Shown: positions 17,775 to 26,310, numbered from the stretch's first letter. The stretch: DNA of 64,000 bases from Pseudomonas sp. DTU12.3 (GCF_004124275.1 NZ_CP027218.1:2669501-2733500); one strand, 5' to 3'. Program-made: numbers and translations. The notes: generated by a model not told the origin, from the sequence alone.

Positions 17775-18080
17775 GACCTTGGCCGCCACGACCGACGCCA
17801 GCTGCTTATCGGCGCCTCCGTGCTCAGCCGCCAGATGCGTTTGCTGCGCGAACAACACGCACCGGGCGCAAGTTCTGGGGGAAGAGCGGATTGTGCATGC
17901 GGAAGGCGAGGGGTGATGGCTTGTCACCTGTGGCACGGTTAAGTCGACCGTGGATGCGGCGATGAGCGTGTTGAATGCGGGGGATGGGTATTACTTTCCG
18001 ACGACGCTGCCGCATAAGTTTCGGAATATCGGCGCGGATGAGACGGAGATTATTAGCGCGAATATGCCGGCTAAATTCTG
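17771..18080 (+). pseudogene. decayed 3' fragment of a puuR-like regulator
   Basis: The DNA matches puuR from 15022 to 15330 along its length. Shared runs include GTGTTGAATGCGGGGGATGG and CCGCATAAGTTTCGGAATAT. The fragment lacks the whole helix-turn-helix half, has an extra G near 17880 that shifts the frame and an in-frame stop near 17915. It cannot make a regulator. Together with intact puuR it brackets the 362-residue and 44-residue genes. Confidence 0.85.
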
Positions 18081-18350
18081 GCTGGTGTCTGTGAGAACCG
18101 TCGTAGGGTGTGAATAATTCTATATCTGTTTGGGTGTCGGGTTTTTTTATTAATTTTTTTGGGTCAAGGCAGGTCGCTGCTTTGGCCTGGGCCAGTTCTA
18201 TTGGGAAACGCTTGTAAGAGTGTTCGCGAGGTGCTGTAAGACGAGTATGAGTTTTTACTGGTGATGTAGCCAAGAAGTGCTCGTCCTTTCTGGTTGTGTG
18301 TATATTGATTTTGTTTTGGTCTTTCCCTGATCGGGAGTGAGAGTGGAGAG

Positions 18351-18773
18351 ATGTTGATTCGAAAGTTTGGTGTTGTTATTGGTCTTTTTATTATCACTCT
18401 CCTTCTCAGTGCGCTGTATAGTGCGTTACTGGTGCATAATTTGGAAAAGGTTGTTCCTCTGGGTGGTGTTGTCAGAAAAGTTATTTTGGGTGTTATTTTT
18501 TTTGGAATGTTGTTTATTAATTTTCGTTATTTGTTTGTTGGGGAGCTTGCGGAGTTGCTTTGTCGAGATGCAGGGGCGGAAAAAACTCCAGTAGTTGTCG
18601 GCTATATTTACATTTTTGTTTCCGCATTGTTTTGCGCTGAGGTTGTTGTTCAATTCATCGTTAAATTTATCGGTGGTGGTTTCTATTTTACCGATCTTCA
18701 TCGTGGCGTTATAGGTGTTGTGGTGTTTGTAATAATTTTTATTTGGCTCTGGTTGCGCACGAAAGATGTGTGA
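18351..18773 (+). CDS. four-helix membrane protein, candidate immunity protein
   Basis: This is a 140-residue protein with an AT-rich, GTT/TTT-rich composition. Predicted helices lie at about 7-27, 43-63, 81-103 and 118-136. GGAGAG precedes the ATG. It ends 5 bp before the convergent DUF4225 effector gene. The position beside an Hcp-linked effector suggests an inner-membrane immunity protein, which is inference. No named domain is recognised. The 270 bp upstream hold only the end of the puuR fragment and AT-rich sequence. Confidence 0.65.
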   Translation: MLIRKFGVVIGLFIITLLLSALYSALLVHNLEKVVPLGGVVRKVILGVIFFGMLFINFRYLFVGELAELLCRDAGAEKTPVVVGYIYIFVSALFCAEVVVQFIVKFIGGGFYFTDLHRGVIGVVVFVIIFIWLWLRTKDV

Positions 18774-18778
18774 TGGTG

Positions 18779-19477
18779 CTAGTTTGTTGTTGGAGTGGTT
18801 TTGTTGTCTTTGTCTGTCATGCTTTTTATTGTAAGTGAGCTGGTCAGTGCCTCAAATGCCAGGGCCAATTTTCCCATCTGATTGTAGGCGTGTTCATAAT
18901 TCATTGGATCTCGAATAAATAGTTCGGTTGAGTTGGTTTTTCGAATCAGTCTAAAGATCCCAATGATAGAGAGGCTCAAATCAGCTGAGTAATAAATTAT
19001 GTTTCCATCGGTTTTTCCTAGATAACTTTGATAGAGCTGCCTGGTAGGGCCGATGACACCTATTTTTCCCGGGCCGTTGTAAATGTTCCCTAGACCCTCG
19101 TAAATGTTATTAATGCCATGGGCATAATAAGCCACACCCAATGGCAGGTTGAGGCCTCGCCGCTGTGCCATCGTTATCGTGCCTGTTTGTATTTGCATTA
19201 CTCCTGCCGCTACGCCAATGCCATTTTGCGTATAGAACAGTATTTTTTTCGATAAGTCAGCATACTCTGCTTTCAGTTCCTGCAACCCTTGCTTCGCACT
19301 AATAACACCTTCATCCACCGCCCGAATAACCTCATTCGCATAGGATGAAACAATCTCGCCAAACCTGAGTTGACGGAAACTGTCGTATAACTGCGTGGCG
19401 CCAATCTGGCATCCGAAAGCGACCAGATCCGACGCGGCGCGGATAACGTCGTTAATGTCGCATGAGTCCTCATTCAT
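18779..19477 (-). CDS. DUF4225-like type VI secretion effector
   Basis: This is a 232-residue protein starting at the ATG at 19477, which overlaps the hcp stop in ATGAATGA, so translation is probably coupled. A helical N-terminal half is followed by a hydrophobic Gly-rich core (about 82-130; FYTQNGIGVAAGVMQIQTG, HGINNIYEGLGNIYNG) and an end with NYEHAYNQMGKLALAFEA. This layout recalls DUF4225 proteins found next to hcp. A membrane-active toxin delivered by Hcp is likely but not shown. Codon use is AT-richer than the core genome. Confidence 0.75.
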   Translation of the reverse strand: MNEDSCDINDVIRAASDLVAFGCQIGATQLYDSFRQLRFGEIVSSYANEVIRAVDEGVISAKQGLQELKAEYADLSKKILFYTQNGIGVAAGVMQIQTGTITMAQRRGLNLPLGVAYYAHGINNIYEGLGNIYNGPGKIGVIGPTRQLYQSYLGKTDGNIIYYSADLSLSIIGIFRLIRKTNSTELFIRDPMNYEHAYNQMGKLALAFEALTSSLTIKSMTDKDNKTTPTTN

Positions 19478-19970
19478 CGTTATTGCCCCACGTGCTGTAG
19501 CCGCACGTACCCGCTTGAATATGTGTCCAACTGATTTCGCGATAAGTGAACGACACCATTTCTTGTGGCTGCGCATCGTTTAGATGAATGGCGTGGGGGA
19601 CCTGTAGATTGATGTGAGCGATTTTTGCGCCGGTTATGTGGATTTTGAAATATTTGTCTTGAGTGCCAGCGGGGGAAGTTCGGTAGAAGAAGATTGTGCA
19701 TTCCAGAATTTCGCGTTCGTGAAGTGCAGCGGACAGAAGGGGGGAGGATTTGTCGATATTCTTGGTAATCATGATTGGCAGGTGTTGGCCCCGGTCGGCG
19801 CCAACTCCGCTATTGTTGCCAGCGGTCATGTTGTGTGAGTAGGCCAGCACCATGATTTCATCCAGGTGGCCCAACTGGCATTTGTTGCCGATTGAACTAG
19901 TGTCGGAACAGCCGGCGGAGATCAGTCCCTGTCGGTTTCCGATGATGGTCATGTAACTGTGATTGGCCAT
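19470..19970 (-). CDS. hcp: Hcp-family type VI secretion tube protein
   Basis: This is a 166-residue protein. MANHSYMTIIGNRQGLISAG opens the family, and ITKNIDKSSPLLSAALHER and YREISWTHIQAGTCGYSTWG are typical of Hcp proteins that carry linked effectors. Hcp hexamers form the secreted tube and can chaperone small cargo. No other type VI genes are in the window, so this is an orphan hcp-effector module relying on a main cluster elsewhere (inference). The promoter should lie at 19971-20148, where no other gene is seen. Confidence 0.88.
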   Translation of the reverse strand: MANHSYMTIIGNRQGLISAGCSDTSSIGNKCQLGHLDEIMVLAYSHNMTAGNNSGVGADRGQHLPIMITKNIDKSSPLLSAALHEREILECTIFFYRTSPAGTQDKYFKIHITGAKIAHINLQVPHAIHLNDAQPQEMVSFTYREISWTHIQAGTCGYSTWGNNDE

Positions 19971-20148
19971 GGCTACTCTGCTTTATTAAAAGATCAGTCT
20001 TGTCTGCAGAGTAACCGTCAAATAAACCCATGGCGGAGAGGAAAAAGTTCAGTGGTTTTCAAGCTCAGACGCGTCTTACAGGAGCAGCGGAAGTCAGGAA
20101 GTGAATGTTCTGAAGTGGCAACAAAATTAAGTCTGATTTTAAGGCCGC

Positions 20149-20298
20149 TTCGTATCCCTTCTGGAGCAAGCTCCCTCGCCACCCGGGGTGTTTTCCTACG
20201 AAATTTTCAGACATCGAAATTGCTCGAACCTTTTGGGCGATAACCATTCGTCCGACACACCGCACCTTCGCCGCACACCTTCTTCCAATGCTGTAACT
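20149..20298. repeat. imperfect direct repeat R, copy 2
   Basis: This is the partner of 17628-17774. It includes a half family D unit (GAGCAAGCTCCCTCGCCACC at 20164-20183) and ends at CCAATGCTGTAAC, 24 bp before the ATG of the gene at 20322. It is probably the original leader of that gene. Confidence 0.75.
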
Positions 20299-20321
20299 CC
20301 CCACGCAAAGGAAGAGCCACC

Positions 20322-20606
20322 ATGCTGAACCCTAAAATTGCAGCATTTACCCTGGCGGCATTTCTGTCCGCCAGTTCGCTATACGCGGTCGCGGCTGGCG
20401 AAACGCCCACCCCGACGGCAAACGATGGCTCCAGCCAGACTCGTGAACCGGCGGCCCCCGCCACAAACGCCGATCCGGCTGCCAATTCGCTGCCGCAAGG
20501 TGGCGATGGTGGCAAGACGGATAACGGCCCGGTGCCTTCTGCCTCCAAGCCCAGTGGTGCGGGGCAATCCACTGGTAACAGTAGCGGCGGTAATGGCGGA
20601 GGCTGA
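20322..20606 (+). CDS. small secreted low-complexity protein
   Basis: This is a 94-residue protein. A signal peptide ends at YAVAAG (about residue 25). The mature part is Pro, Ala, Ser, Asn and Gly rich and ends SGGNGGG, so it is probably disordered in the periplasm. AAAGGAAG gives a good ribosome site. A strong terminator follows. Function is unknown. Confidence 0.65.
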   Translation: MLNPKIAAFTLAAFLSASSLYAVAAGETPTPTANDGSSQTREPAAPATNADPAANSLPQGGDGGKTDNGPVPSASKPSGAGQSTGNSSGGNGGG

Positions 20607-20621
20607 TCAATGTTGCGCACT

Positions 20622-20651
20622 AAAAAGCCCGGTCTTTCGAGCCGGGCTTTT
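20622..20651. terminator. bidirectional Rho-independent terminator
   Basis: The stem AAAGCCCGG / CCGGGCTTTT, with T-rich tails on both strands, lies between convergent genes 20322 (+) and 20684 (-). Confidence 0.85.
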
Positions 20652-20683
20652 CTTTGCCTATCGCGAACACAGATATCAAACGC

Positions 20684-21115
20684 TTACTTCGCCTTCCATT
20701 GGCCACCGCCATTCTCACAATCGATCCGTGCCTGAGCCAAATGCTCCACGTCGTAGTAATACGTAGTCACTTGCGCATTGTCGGGGATGTTCAGCGCCTT
20801 GGCGTTTTTGTCCTTGCTGGTTGAATGCGGGTTGGCCAGGGATTCCTGGGTGATCGTGGCGATGCACGAGGCCTGATAGTGATCGGCGCAATGTTCGACC
20901 TTGTTTTTGCTGCTGTTGAGCATGTCCTTGCTTTCGTTGCTGCACGACCAATCAATGGAGCCGACGGGCATGCCTTCGTATTCGTAACAACTGTGGGTTT
21001 CCACCGCCGGCACCGAAGCGCTGGAGGATTGGGTCTGCACGTCGCAGCCTTCGGCCATGACGCAGGTGGGGATGACGGTGAAGGTAGCGATCAGAAGCAG
21101 GAAGCGAATGTTCAT
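20684..21115 (-). CDS. exported hypothetical protein
   Basis: This is a 143-residue protein from the ATG at 21115 (GAGGA upstream), with a signal peptide MNIRFLLLIATFTVIP... ending near VMAEG. The mature part has many cysteines (CDVQ, SCYEYEG, WSCSNES, HCADHYQASC), suggesting disulfides in the periplasm. DYYYDVEHLAQARIDCE-like helices end the chain. No known domain is recognised. It is convergent with the gene at 20322. Confidence 0.65.
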   Translation of the reverse strand: MNIRFLLLIATFTVIPTCVMAEGCDVQTQSSSASVPAVETHSCYEYEGMPVGSIDWSCSNESKDMLNSSKNKVEHCADHYQASCIATITQESLANPHSTSKDKNAKALNIPDNAQVTTYYYDVEHLAQARIDCENGGGQWKAK

Positions 21116-21281
21116 CGGGGTTTCCTCTTCAAGAGCGCCGTATCTGATCGATGATTTTGGCGCTTTATAGTTTCGAGACGGCGCGGAGGAGGGAGGTTCC
21201 ATCGGGTTTTTGATTTGCTCCAGTCGCGTACACTGCGAAACAATCGGAAACATTAAGCGCCCAAGGATTGGAACAGTGCCC

Positions 21282-21671
21282 ATGATCGAAATCGGCAGCC
21301 GCAATATCGCGCCCCCCTCGCAGCATCCATTCCACGATATCTACCTGTTTCACATTGACCCTGCGAAGCCAGACACGCCGTTCTGTTTCGAACAGTCGAT
21401 GGCCGGCGGGCATATGGAGCACGGCGGCGCACGGTTTTTGGCGCTGGATGAGCTGGAAGCCTGGCCAGGCGAGTGGCGAGAGCATCTGAAAAAGGCCGAT
21501 TGCGCCTGGGTTGCCGAGTTGATCGATGCCAATCCGCAAGCCGATCAGGCTACATTGGTGTCGCTGGTTCTTCAGCGTCATTCGGCGCCAGCGAAACCCG
21601 TCGGGCGCCTGAAAGCGATCGGCAACTGGCTCAAGCGCAACATTCACGTCGGCGGCCGTTACGGCGTTTAA
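21282..21671 (+). CDS. hypothetical protein, 129 residues
   Basis: The start is uncertain between the ATG at 21282 and the in-frame GTG at 21276; AAGGA sits 8 nt before the GTG. The protein has no signal peptide. It begins MIEIGSRNIAPPSQHPFHDI and ends with a basic stretch (KAIGNWLKRNIHVGGRYGV). No family is recognised. It lies 15 bp before the HD-domain gene, so the two are likely co-transcribed. Confidence 0.6.
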   Translation: MIEIGSRNIAPPSQHPFHDIYLFHIDPAKPDTPFCFEQSMAGGHMEHGGARFLALDELEAWPGEWREHLKKADCAWVAELIDANPQADQATLVSLVLQRHSAPAKPVGRLKAIGNWLKRNIHVGGRYGV

Positions 21672-21686
21672 ATCACGGAGACTCGC

Positions 21687-22109
21687 ATGACTCAAACCCT
21701 CGAACGCGCTATCGCCATCGCCGCCAAAGCCCACGCCGGGCAGGTCGACAAGGGCGACGCGCCGTACATTCTGCATCCGCTGAAAGTCATGTTGCGCATG
21801 ACCACGCTGGAAGAACGCATCGTCGCCGTGCTGCATGACGTGGTCGAAGATTGCGCGATCAGCCTTGATGACTTGCGCAAGGAAGGTTTCAGCGAAGAAG
21901 TTTTGAGCGCTATCGAATCGGTGACCAAAGTTCCGGGCGAATCCTATGAAGATTTCGTCGACCGCGCCGCACAGAATCCGCTTGGCCGGGTGGTGAAACT
22001 GGCGGATCTGGAGGAAAACAGCGACCTGTCACGAATCGCCTCGCCGAGCTGGGAAGATCTCGAACGAATCGAAAAATACCGCCGCGCAATCAGCCGGCTG
22101 CGCGCATAA
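21687..22109 (+). CDS. HD-domain phosphohydrolase (SpoT/Mesh1-like hydrolase fold)
   Basis: This is a 140-residue single-domain protein. Metal-binding motifs of the HD fold are visible: AKAHAGQ and H residues near 16 and 32 (LHPLKVM), LHDVVED (HD pair, about residues 50-56) and VKLADLEEN. This layout is that of small ppGpp-hydrolase-like proteins often mislabelled as GTP pyrophosphokinase. There is no synthetase domain. The substrate is not proven. Confidence 0.8.
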   Translation: MTQTLERAIAIAAKAHAGQVDKGDAPYILHPLKVMLRMTTLEERIVAVLHDVVEDCAISLDDLRKEGFSEEVLSAIESVTKVPGESYEDFVDRAAQNPLGRVVKLADLEENSDLSRIASPSWEDLERIEKYRRAISRLRA

Positions 22110-22117
22110 ATTACCCG

Positions 22118-22203
22118 TGTAGGAGCTGCCGCAGGCTGCGATCTTTTGATCCTGTTTTTTAAGATCAAGATCAAAAGATCGCAGCCTGCGGCAGCTCCTA
22201 CAG
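22118..22203. repeat. long inverted repeat, family B
   Basis: Arms TGTAGGAGCTGCCGCAGGCTG and complement, ending 29 bp before the AbrB-family start. An in-frame extension of the next gene through this repeat was not accepted. Confidence 0.9.
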
Positions 22204-22232
22204 GGGGGTATTTGATAGCCAGGAAGGCGATT

Positions 22233-23255
22233 ATGAAATCCATTGTGTGTTTGTTGATTGCTGCCGGTTTCGGCGCGCTGTTGCAGTTCGAAGGCGTGCC
22301 CCACGGGTTGCTGTTGGGCTCGATTGTCGTCACCGCGTTGTTTGCCAGTAAAACCGGTATCGCGCCGGCAACCCCCTATGGACTGGGCTACATCCAGGTC
22401 ACGCTGGGCATTGCCACCGGGCTGATGTTCGAAGCGTGGGACAGCGCAACGGCTTCGGCAATGTTGCCGAGCCTCGGTGTGTTGCTCGTTTGCCTGACCG
22501 TGCAAATCGCGCTCGCAGCCTTGTGGCTGACACGCGGCGCAGGCTGGAACCGCACTGATGCACTGTTGGCGGTTTATCCCGGTGCGCTAGCGGCGGTCTT
22601 CGATTTGCTCGAGTCGGAGAAAGCCTCGAGCAAAGTCATCATCGTGCACTTGATGCGCTTGTTGTTGATCACCGTGCTGGTGAGTTTCCTGATTCCCGGC
22701 CAAGCCGCTGCGGTAGCCGTTGCCGATGGTGATCCACTGACCACGGGAATGGCGCTGACCGCGTGTTCGGTGATCGCGCTGAGCGTGCTGCTCGGACGCT
22801 TGCTGCTGGTGATCGGCGTGCCGGCCCCGTTCATGCTCACGGCAATTATTATCACGGCGGTATTTGTGAAGTCGGGATGGCTGCACGGTTTTCACATGCC
22901 CGATTGGAGCCTGAATCTGGCGGCGCTGATTCTCGGCGTGCGGATCGGCTCACGATTCCAAGGCCTTGGCTTTGCGGAACTGGGACGTCACGGGCGCACA
23001 GCGTTGGTCTCGGTTGGGTTGATGATCGTGGTGGCGGCGGTGTTTGCTGAAGTGGCGGCGCGCTGGTTGGGCAGTGATCCGCTGTCGCTGTGGCTGGCGT
23101 ACATGCCGGGGGCGATTGAGACGATTGCGATTGTCGCGTTTGGTGGTGGGCTGAATGTGGTGTTTATTCTCACGCATCATTTGAGCCGGATGGTGTTGCT
23201 GCATTTCGCGCCGGCGTTGTTGGTGCAGGTGCGGCGGGCGCGTGAAGAGGCCTGA
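22233..23255 (+). CDS. AbrB family membrane protein
   Basis: This is a 340-residue inner membrane protein with about ten helices in two internal halves. It carries GLGYIQVTLGIATGLMFEAW near the start and YMPGAIETIAIVAFGGGLN near the end, which match the AbrB membrane duplication family (older label: ammonia monooxygenase-like). AGGAAGG precedes the ATG at 22233. The transported substrate is unknown. Confidence 0.85.
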   Translation: MKSIVCLLIAAGFGALLQFEGVPHGLLLGSIVVTALFASKTGIAPATPYGLGYIQVTLGIATGLMFEAWDSATASAMLPSLGVLLVCLTVQIALAALWLTRGAGWNRTDALLAVYPGALAAVFDLLESEKASSKVIIVHLMRLLLITVLVSFLIPGQAAAVAVADGDPLTTGMALTACSVIALSVLLGRLLLVIGVPAPFMLTAIIITAVFVKSGWLHGFHMPDWSLNLAALILGVRIGSRFQGLGFAELGRHGRTALVSVGLMIVVAAVFAEVAARWLGSDPLSLWLAYMPGAIETIAIVAFGGGLNVVFILTHHLSRMVLLHFAPALLVQVRRAREEA

Positions 23256-23303
23256 CTGGAGCCGCTGATGCCTGCATCTTGCGGTGTGTCAGTTAGATCC
23301 CTC

Positions 23304-23462
23304 CCCCTCACCCCAGCCCTCTCCCCAGAGGGGCGAGGGGGAAAGGGAGCCGATTGTGGGCTGTTCAAAACTTGAGTTCGGCTCGATATTCCAGGTCGGC
23401 GTAGCTCGAAAAAACAACTCGGTCGGTCCCCTCTCCCTCTGGGAGAGGGTTAGGGTGAGGGG
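23304..23462. repeat. repeat family C, full copy
   Basis: CCCCCTCACCCCAGCCCTCTCCCC ... GGGAGAGGGTTAGGGTGAGGG. It is 159 bp and lies between convergent genes. Its centre has TTCCAGGTCGGCGTAGC, related to the other C copies. Confidence 0.85.
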
Positions 23463-23489
23463 CTTTTGCTCTACATGGTCAATGCGGCG

Positions 23490-24266
23490 CTAGCGGATGT
23501 GTGCGTCGAAGCCTTCGCTTTCCGGCGCGATATCGCTCTTCAAGGTCAAAGCAGGAATCTCATACTCCCCACCATTCTGCTGCCGAAACCCGATCGGCCG
23601 CGCACTCCACAACTCATCCAGCCGCCGCCCCAGCTCATCGCAAGTCTCGGCATACCGCGTCGCATCCATCCGGCTGGTCCGATACACCACAAACGGCGGC
23701 ACCACTTCAAAACCGGGGTAATACAAAATCCCGTGCTGAATCGGAAACAGCAGATCATCCATCGGCCCGTTGATCCCGCGCGGCGCATAGTGCGAATCCC
23801 AGCCGCCGGTGGTGACCATCAACATCGCCCGTTTGCCTTTCATTTTCCCTTCGCCATAACGCTCGCCCCAACGGCTGTCGGAGTGTTCACCGACGCCGTA
23901 GGCAAAGCCGTAGGCGTACACGCGATCAACCCAGCCTTTGAGGATCGCCGGCATGGTGAACCACCAGAGTGGAAACTGCAGAATCAACGCATCCGCCCAC
24001 AACAGTTTTTCCTGCTCGCGGGCGATGTCGGCAGCCTGGCTGCCTTCGGCGTAGGCGACTTTCGAATCGAGGGAGGCGTGGAACGGTTTGTTCGTATCGC
24101 GCTGCGGGGCGTCGTCGGCGTCGAGCGTAGCTTTCCAGTTCATGGCGTAGAGGTCGGAGACTTGCACCGTGTGGCCGGCGGCTTGCAGACGCTGGATGGT
24201 GAAGTCGCGCAGCGAGCCGTTGAGGGAAGTCGGTTCCGGGTGGGCGTAAACCAGTAGCACTTTCAT
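23490..24266 (-). CDS. NAD(P)H-dependent quinone oxidoreductase, flavodoxin-like fold
   Basis: This is a 258-residue protein. It starts MKVLLVYAHPEPTSLNGSLR (FMN phosphate loop) and has LQFPLWWFTMPAILKGWVDR and MVTTGG for the flavin. This is the KefF/MdaB/NQO1-type two-electron quinone reductase family. It is cytoplasmic. It is divergent from the LysR gene at 24352, which probably controls it (inference). Confidence 0.85.
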   Translation of the reverse strand: MKVLLVYAHPEPTSLNGSLRDFTIQRLQAAGHTVQVSDLYAMNWKATLDADDAPQRDTNKPFHASLDSKVAYAEGSQAADIAREQEKLLWADALILQFPLWWFTMPAILKGWVDRVYAYGFAYGVGEHSDSRWGERYGEGKMKGKRAMLMVTTGGWDSHYAPRGINGPMDDLLFPIQHGILYYPGFEVVPPFVVYRTSRMDATRYAETCDELGRRLDELWSARPIGFRQQNGGEYEIPALTLKSDIAPESEGFDAHIR

Positions 24267-24351
24267 GTTGAAGCTCCGTTAGCTGAGTGACTGCAGGATC
24301 GGCGTTCAACAGGTATATTGGAAATGAATGTCTGATATGTCTGGTATAGCC

Positions 24352-25245
24352 ATGAATAATTTGAGACGACTGGATATCAACCTGCTGTTGACGCTGGATG
24401 TGTTGCTGTCGGAGCACAACGTCACCCGCGCGGCGCAGCGGCTGAACCTGTCGCAGCCGTCGGTGAGCGTGCATCTGGCCAAGTTGCGCGACATCTTTGG
24501 CGATCCGCTGCTGTTGCCCGGGCCACGGGGGATGCGCCCGACGGCGCGCGCCGATGAACTGCGTGAACCGCTGCGCGAGGCATTGGAGGCGTTGGAGAGG
24601 GCGGTGGCGCCGGCCAGTGCGTTCGATCCTGCGCAGGCGACGCACACCTGGAAAATCGCGGCGACGGATTACGGCGAATCAACGGTGGTGTTGCCGGCTC
24701 TGAGCAGCTTGCGCGAACAGGCGCCGGGCACGCGGCTGGCGGTGATCGACATGCTGCCTGCGCAGTTGGTCAAACAGGCCGAGCAGGGCGTATTCGATCT
24801 GGCGCTGCACATCAGCGAAGACGCGCCGCCGGAGTTGCATCGACGGCCGCTGTTCACTGAGCGTTATGTATTGGCGGGTCGCCTTGGCCACCCGGGGCTT
24901 CAGTCTGCACCCACGCGCAAACAATTCTGCGCACTGGAACATGTGCTGGTGTCGCGCGAGGGTGGTGGTTTTTTCGGGGTGACCGACAAGGTGCTGGCCG
25001 ATGCCGGTTTGCAGCGAAAAGTGGTGTTGTCGGTGCCGCACTTTCTGATGGCGATGTCGGTACTGGCCAGCACCGATCTGGTGGCAATGCTGCCGTCACG
25101 GCTGGTGCGTGGCAATCCGGCGCTGCAAGTGGTCGATGCGCCACTGCCAGTGCCCGGCTACGAGATGGCGATGTTCTGGGGCGAACGCTCGCACCGTGAT
25201 CCGGCGCATAAATGGCTTCGCGAGCATCTGTTGGCGTCGGTCTGA
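24352..25245 (+). CDS. LysR family transcriptional regulator
   Basis: This is a 297-residue protein from the ATG at 24352 (MNNLRRLDINLLLTLDVLL); an in-frame ATG at 24328 is an alternative. The winged helix-turn-helix is at about 15-60 (NVTRAAQRLNLSQPSVSVHL), and an effector-binding domain follows. It is divergent from the quinone reductase across an 85-bp gap. AT-rich TATATTGGAAATGAATGTC in that gap is a possible binding area. Confidence 0.88.
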   Translation: MNNLRRLDINLLLTLDVLLSEHNVTRAAQRLNLSQPSVSVHLAKLRDIFGDPLLLPGPRGMRPTARADELREPLREALEALERAVAPASAFDPAQATHTWKIAATDYGESTVVLPALSSLREQAPGTRLAVIDMLPAQLVKQAEQGVFDLALHISEDAPPELHRRPLFTERYVLAGRLGHPGLQSAPTRKQFCALEHVLVSREGGGFFGVTDKVLADAGLQRKVVLSVPHFLMAMSVLASTDLVAMLPSRLVRGNPALQVVDAPLPVPGYEMAMFWGERSHRDPAHKWLREHLLASV

Positions 25246-25252
25246 GGCGCTG

Positions 25253-25321
25253 TCAGGCGTGACCCAGTGCCACCGCAAACGACACGACGATCATGCAGGC
25301 GAATGCGAAATTGAGATTCAT
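25253..25321 (-). CDS. candidate 22-residue hydrophobic peptide
   Basis: ATG at 25321 to TGA at 25253 encodes MNLNFAFACMIVVSFAVALG plus two residues, a single likely transmembrane helix. AGGA lies 10 nt before the start. It ends 8 bp from the LysR stop. The size alone makes it doubtful, and no homologue can be named with certainty. Confidence 0.3.
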   Translation of the reverse strand: MNLNFAFACMIVVSFAVALGHA

Positions 25322-25502
25322 GAGGTGTTCATCCTGAGCCTTTTAGAAGTGCGGCCATTGTGAACAGGCTGAACGCAAAGAAAAAATTCGCCTTGTTGAT
25401 TCCAATGATCGAACGAATTGATAGCCCGTGGTTTGTGTTTGGCCGAGGCTTTGGCTAATCTCGCAAAAAAACCTGCAACTACAAGCATAAACAGGCAAAA
25501 AC

Positions 25503-26288
25503 ATGCGCGACCATTCCCTAGCTGAACTGCCCTCTCTGCGCCGACAGAAAATCCTTTTGCTCCTCGAACGTGACGGCAAAGTCATGGCGTCCGAGTTGAG
25601 CCAGCACTTCGCTGTTTCTGAAGACACCATCCGCCGCGACCTCGCCGAACTGGACAACGCCGGGCTGGTGCAGCGCGTGCACGGCGGCGCGCTGCCGCGC
25701 CCGAAAGACTCCGGCAAGGATTACTTCACGCGGCTGGAGGAGACCGATGAAGTGAAAATTCGTCTGGCGCAGCTCGCGGCTAAGCAGATTGAGGACGGGC
25801 AGATTGTGCTGTTCGATTCCGGCTCGACCACGTTGCAGGTCGCGCGCTCGTTGCGTGCAGATATCAGCATCACTGCGGTGACGGCGGCGCCGATGACGGC
25901 GATTGCTTTGTCAGAATTCAAGGGTGTGAAGGTGATTCTCGCAGGTGGGCAGTTGAATCCGCGAACGATGGCGGCGGGTGGGCACGAGGCGTTGCGACTG
26001 CTTGCCGGGATTAAGGCGGATCTGGCGATTACCGGCGTCTGTGCGATTCATCCGGAGGTGGGGATTACTTCGCTGCATTTTGATGAAGTGCCGGTGAAGC
26101 AGGCAATGCTGGAGGGCGCGACGCGGGTGATTGCGGTGACCACGGCGGACAAGCTCGGGGCGGTGGAGCCGTTTGTGGTGGGGCCGTGCGCACGGTTGCA
26201 TACGTTGATTACCGAGCGACATGTGGCGTCGGGGAGTGTCGAGGATTATCGGCGGTTAGGGATTGTGGTCGAGCAGCTGATTGATTGA
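25503..26288 (+). CDS. DeoR/GlpR family transcriptional regulator
   Basis: This is a 261-residue protein. The DeoR helix-turn-helix is at about 12-65 (RRQKILLLLERDGKVMA, FAVSEDTIRRDLAELD, GLVQRVHGGAL), then a sugar-phosphate-sensing domain (LFDSGSTTLQVARSL, LAITGVCAIHPEVG). Family members repress sugar or polyol genes. No target gene is adjacent: repeats follow, and the next gene is on the other strand. Confidence 0.88.
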   Translation: MRDHSLAELPSLRRQKILLLLERDGKVMASELSQHFAVSEDTIRRDLAELDNAGLVQRVHGGALPRPKDSGKDYFTRLEETDEVKIRLAQLAAKQIEDGQIVLFDSGSTTLQVARSLRADISITAVTAAPMTAIALSEFKGVKVILAGGQLNPRTMAAGGHEALRLLAGIKADLAITGVCAIHPEVGITSLHFDEVPVKQAMLEGATRVIAVTTADKLGAVEPFVVGPCARLHTLITERHVASGSVEDYRRLGIVVEQLID

Positions 26289-26310
26289 GGTTTTGCGCTG
26301 GATTTGAGTG

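Noticed and set aside
22146..22232. N-terminal extension of the AbrB-family gene through the upstream repeat
   Set aside because: The extra residues are encoded entirely by a family B hairpin, whereas the ATG at 22233 has AGGAAGG upstream.
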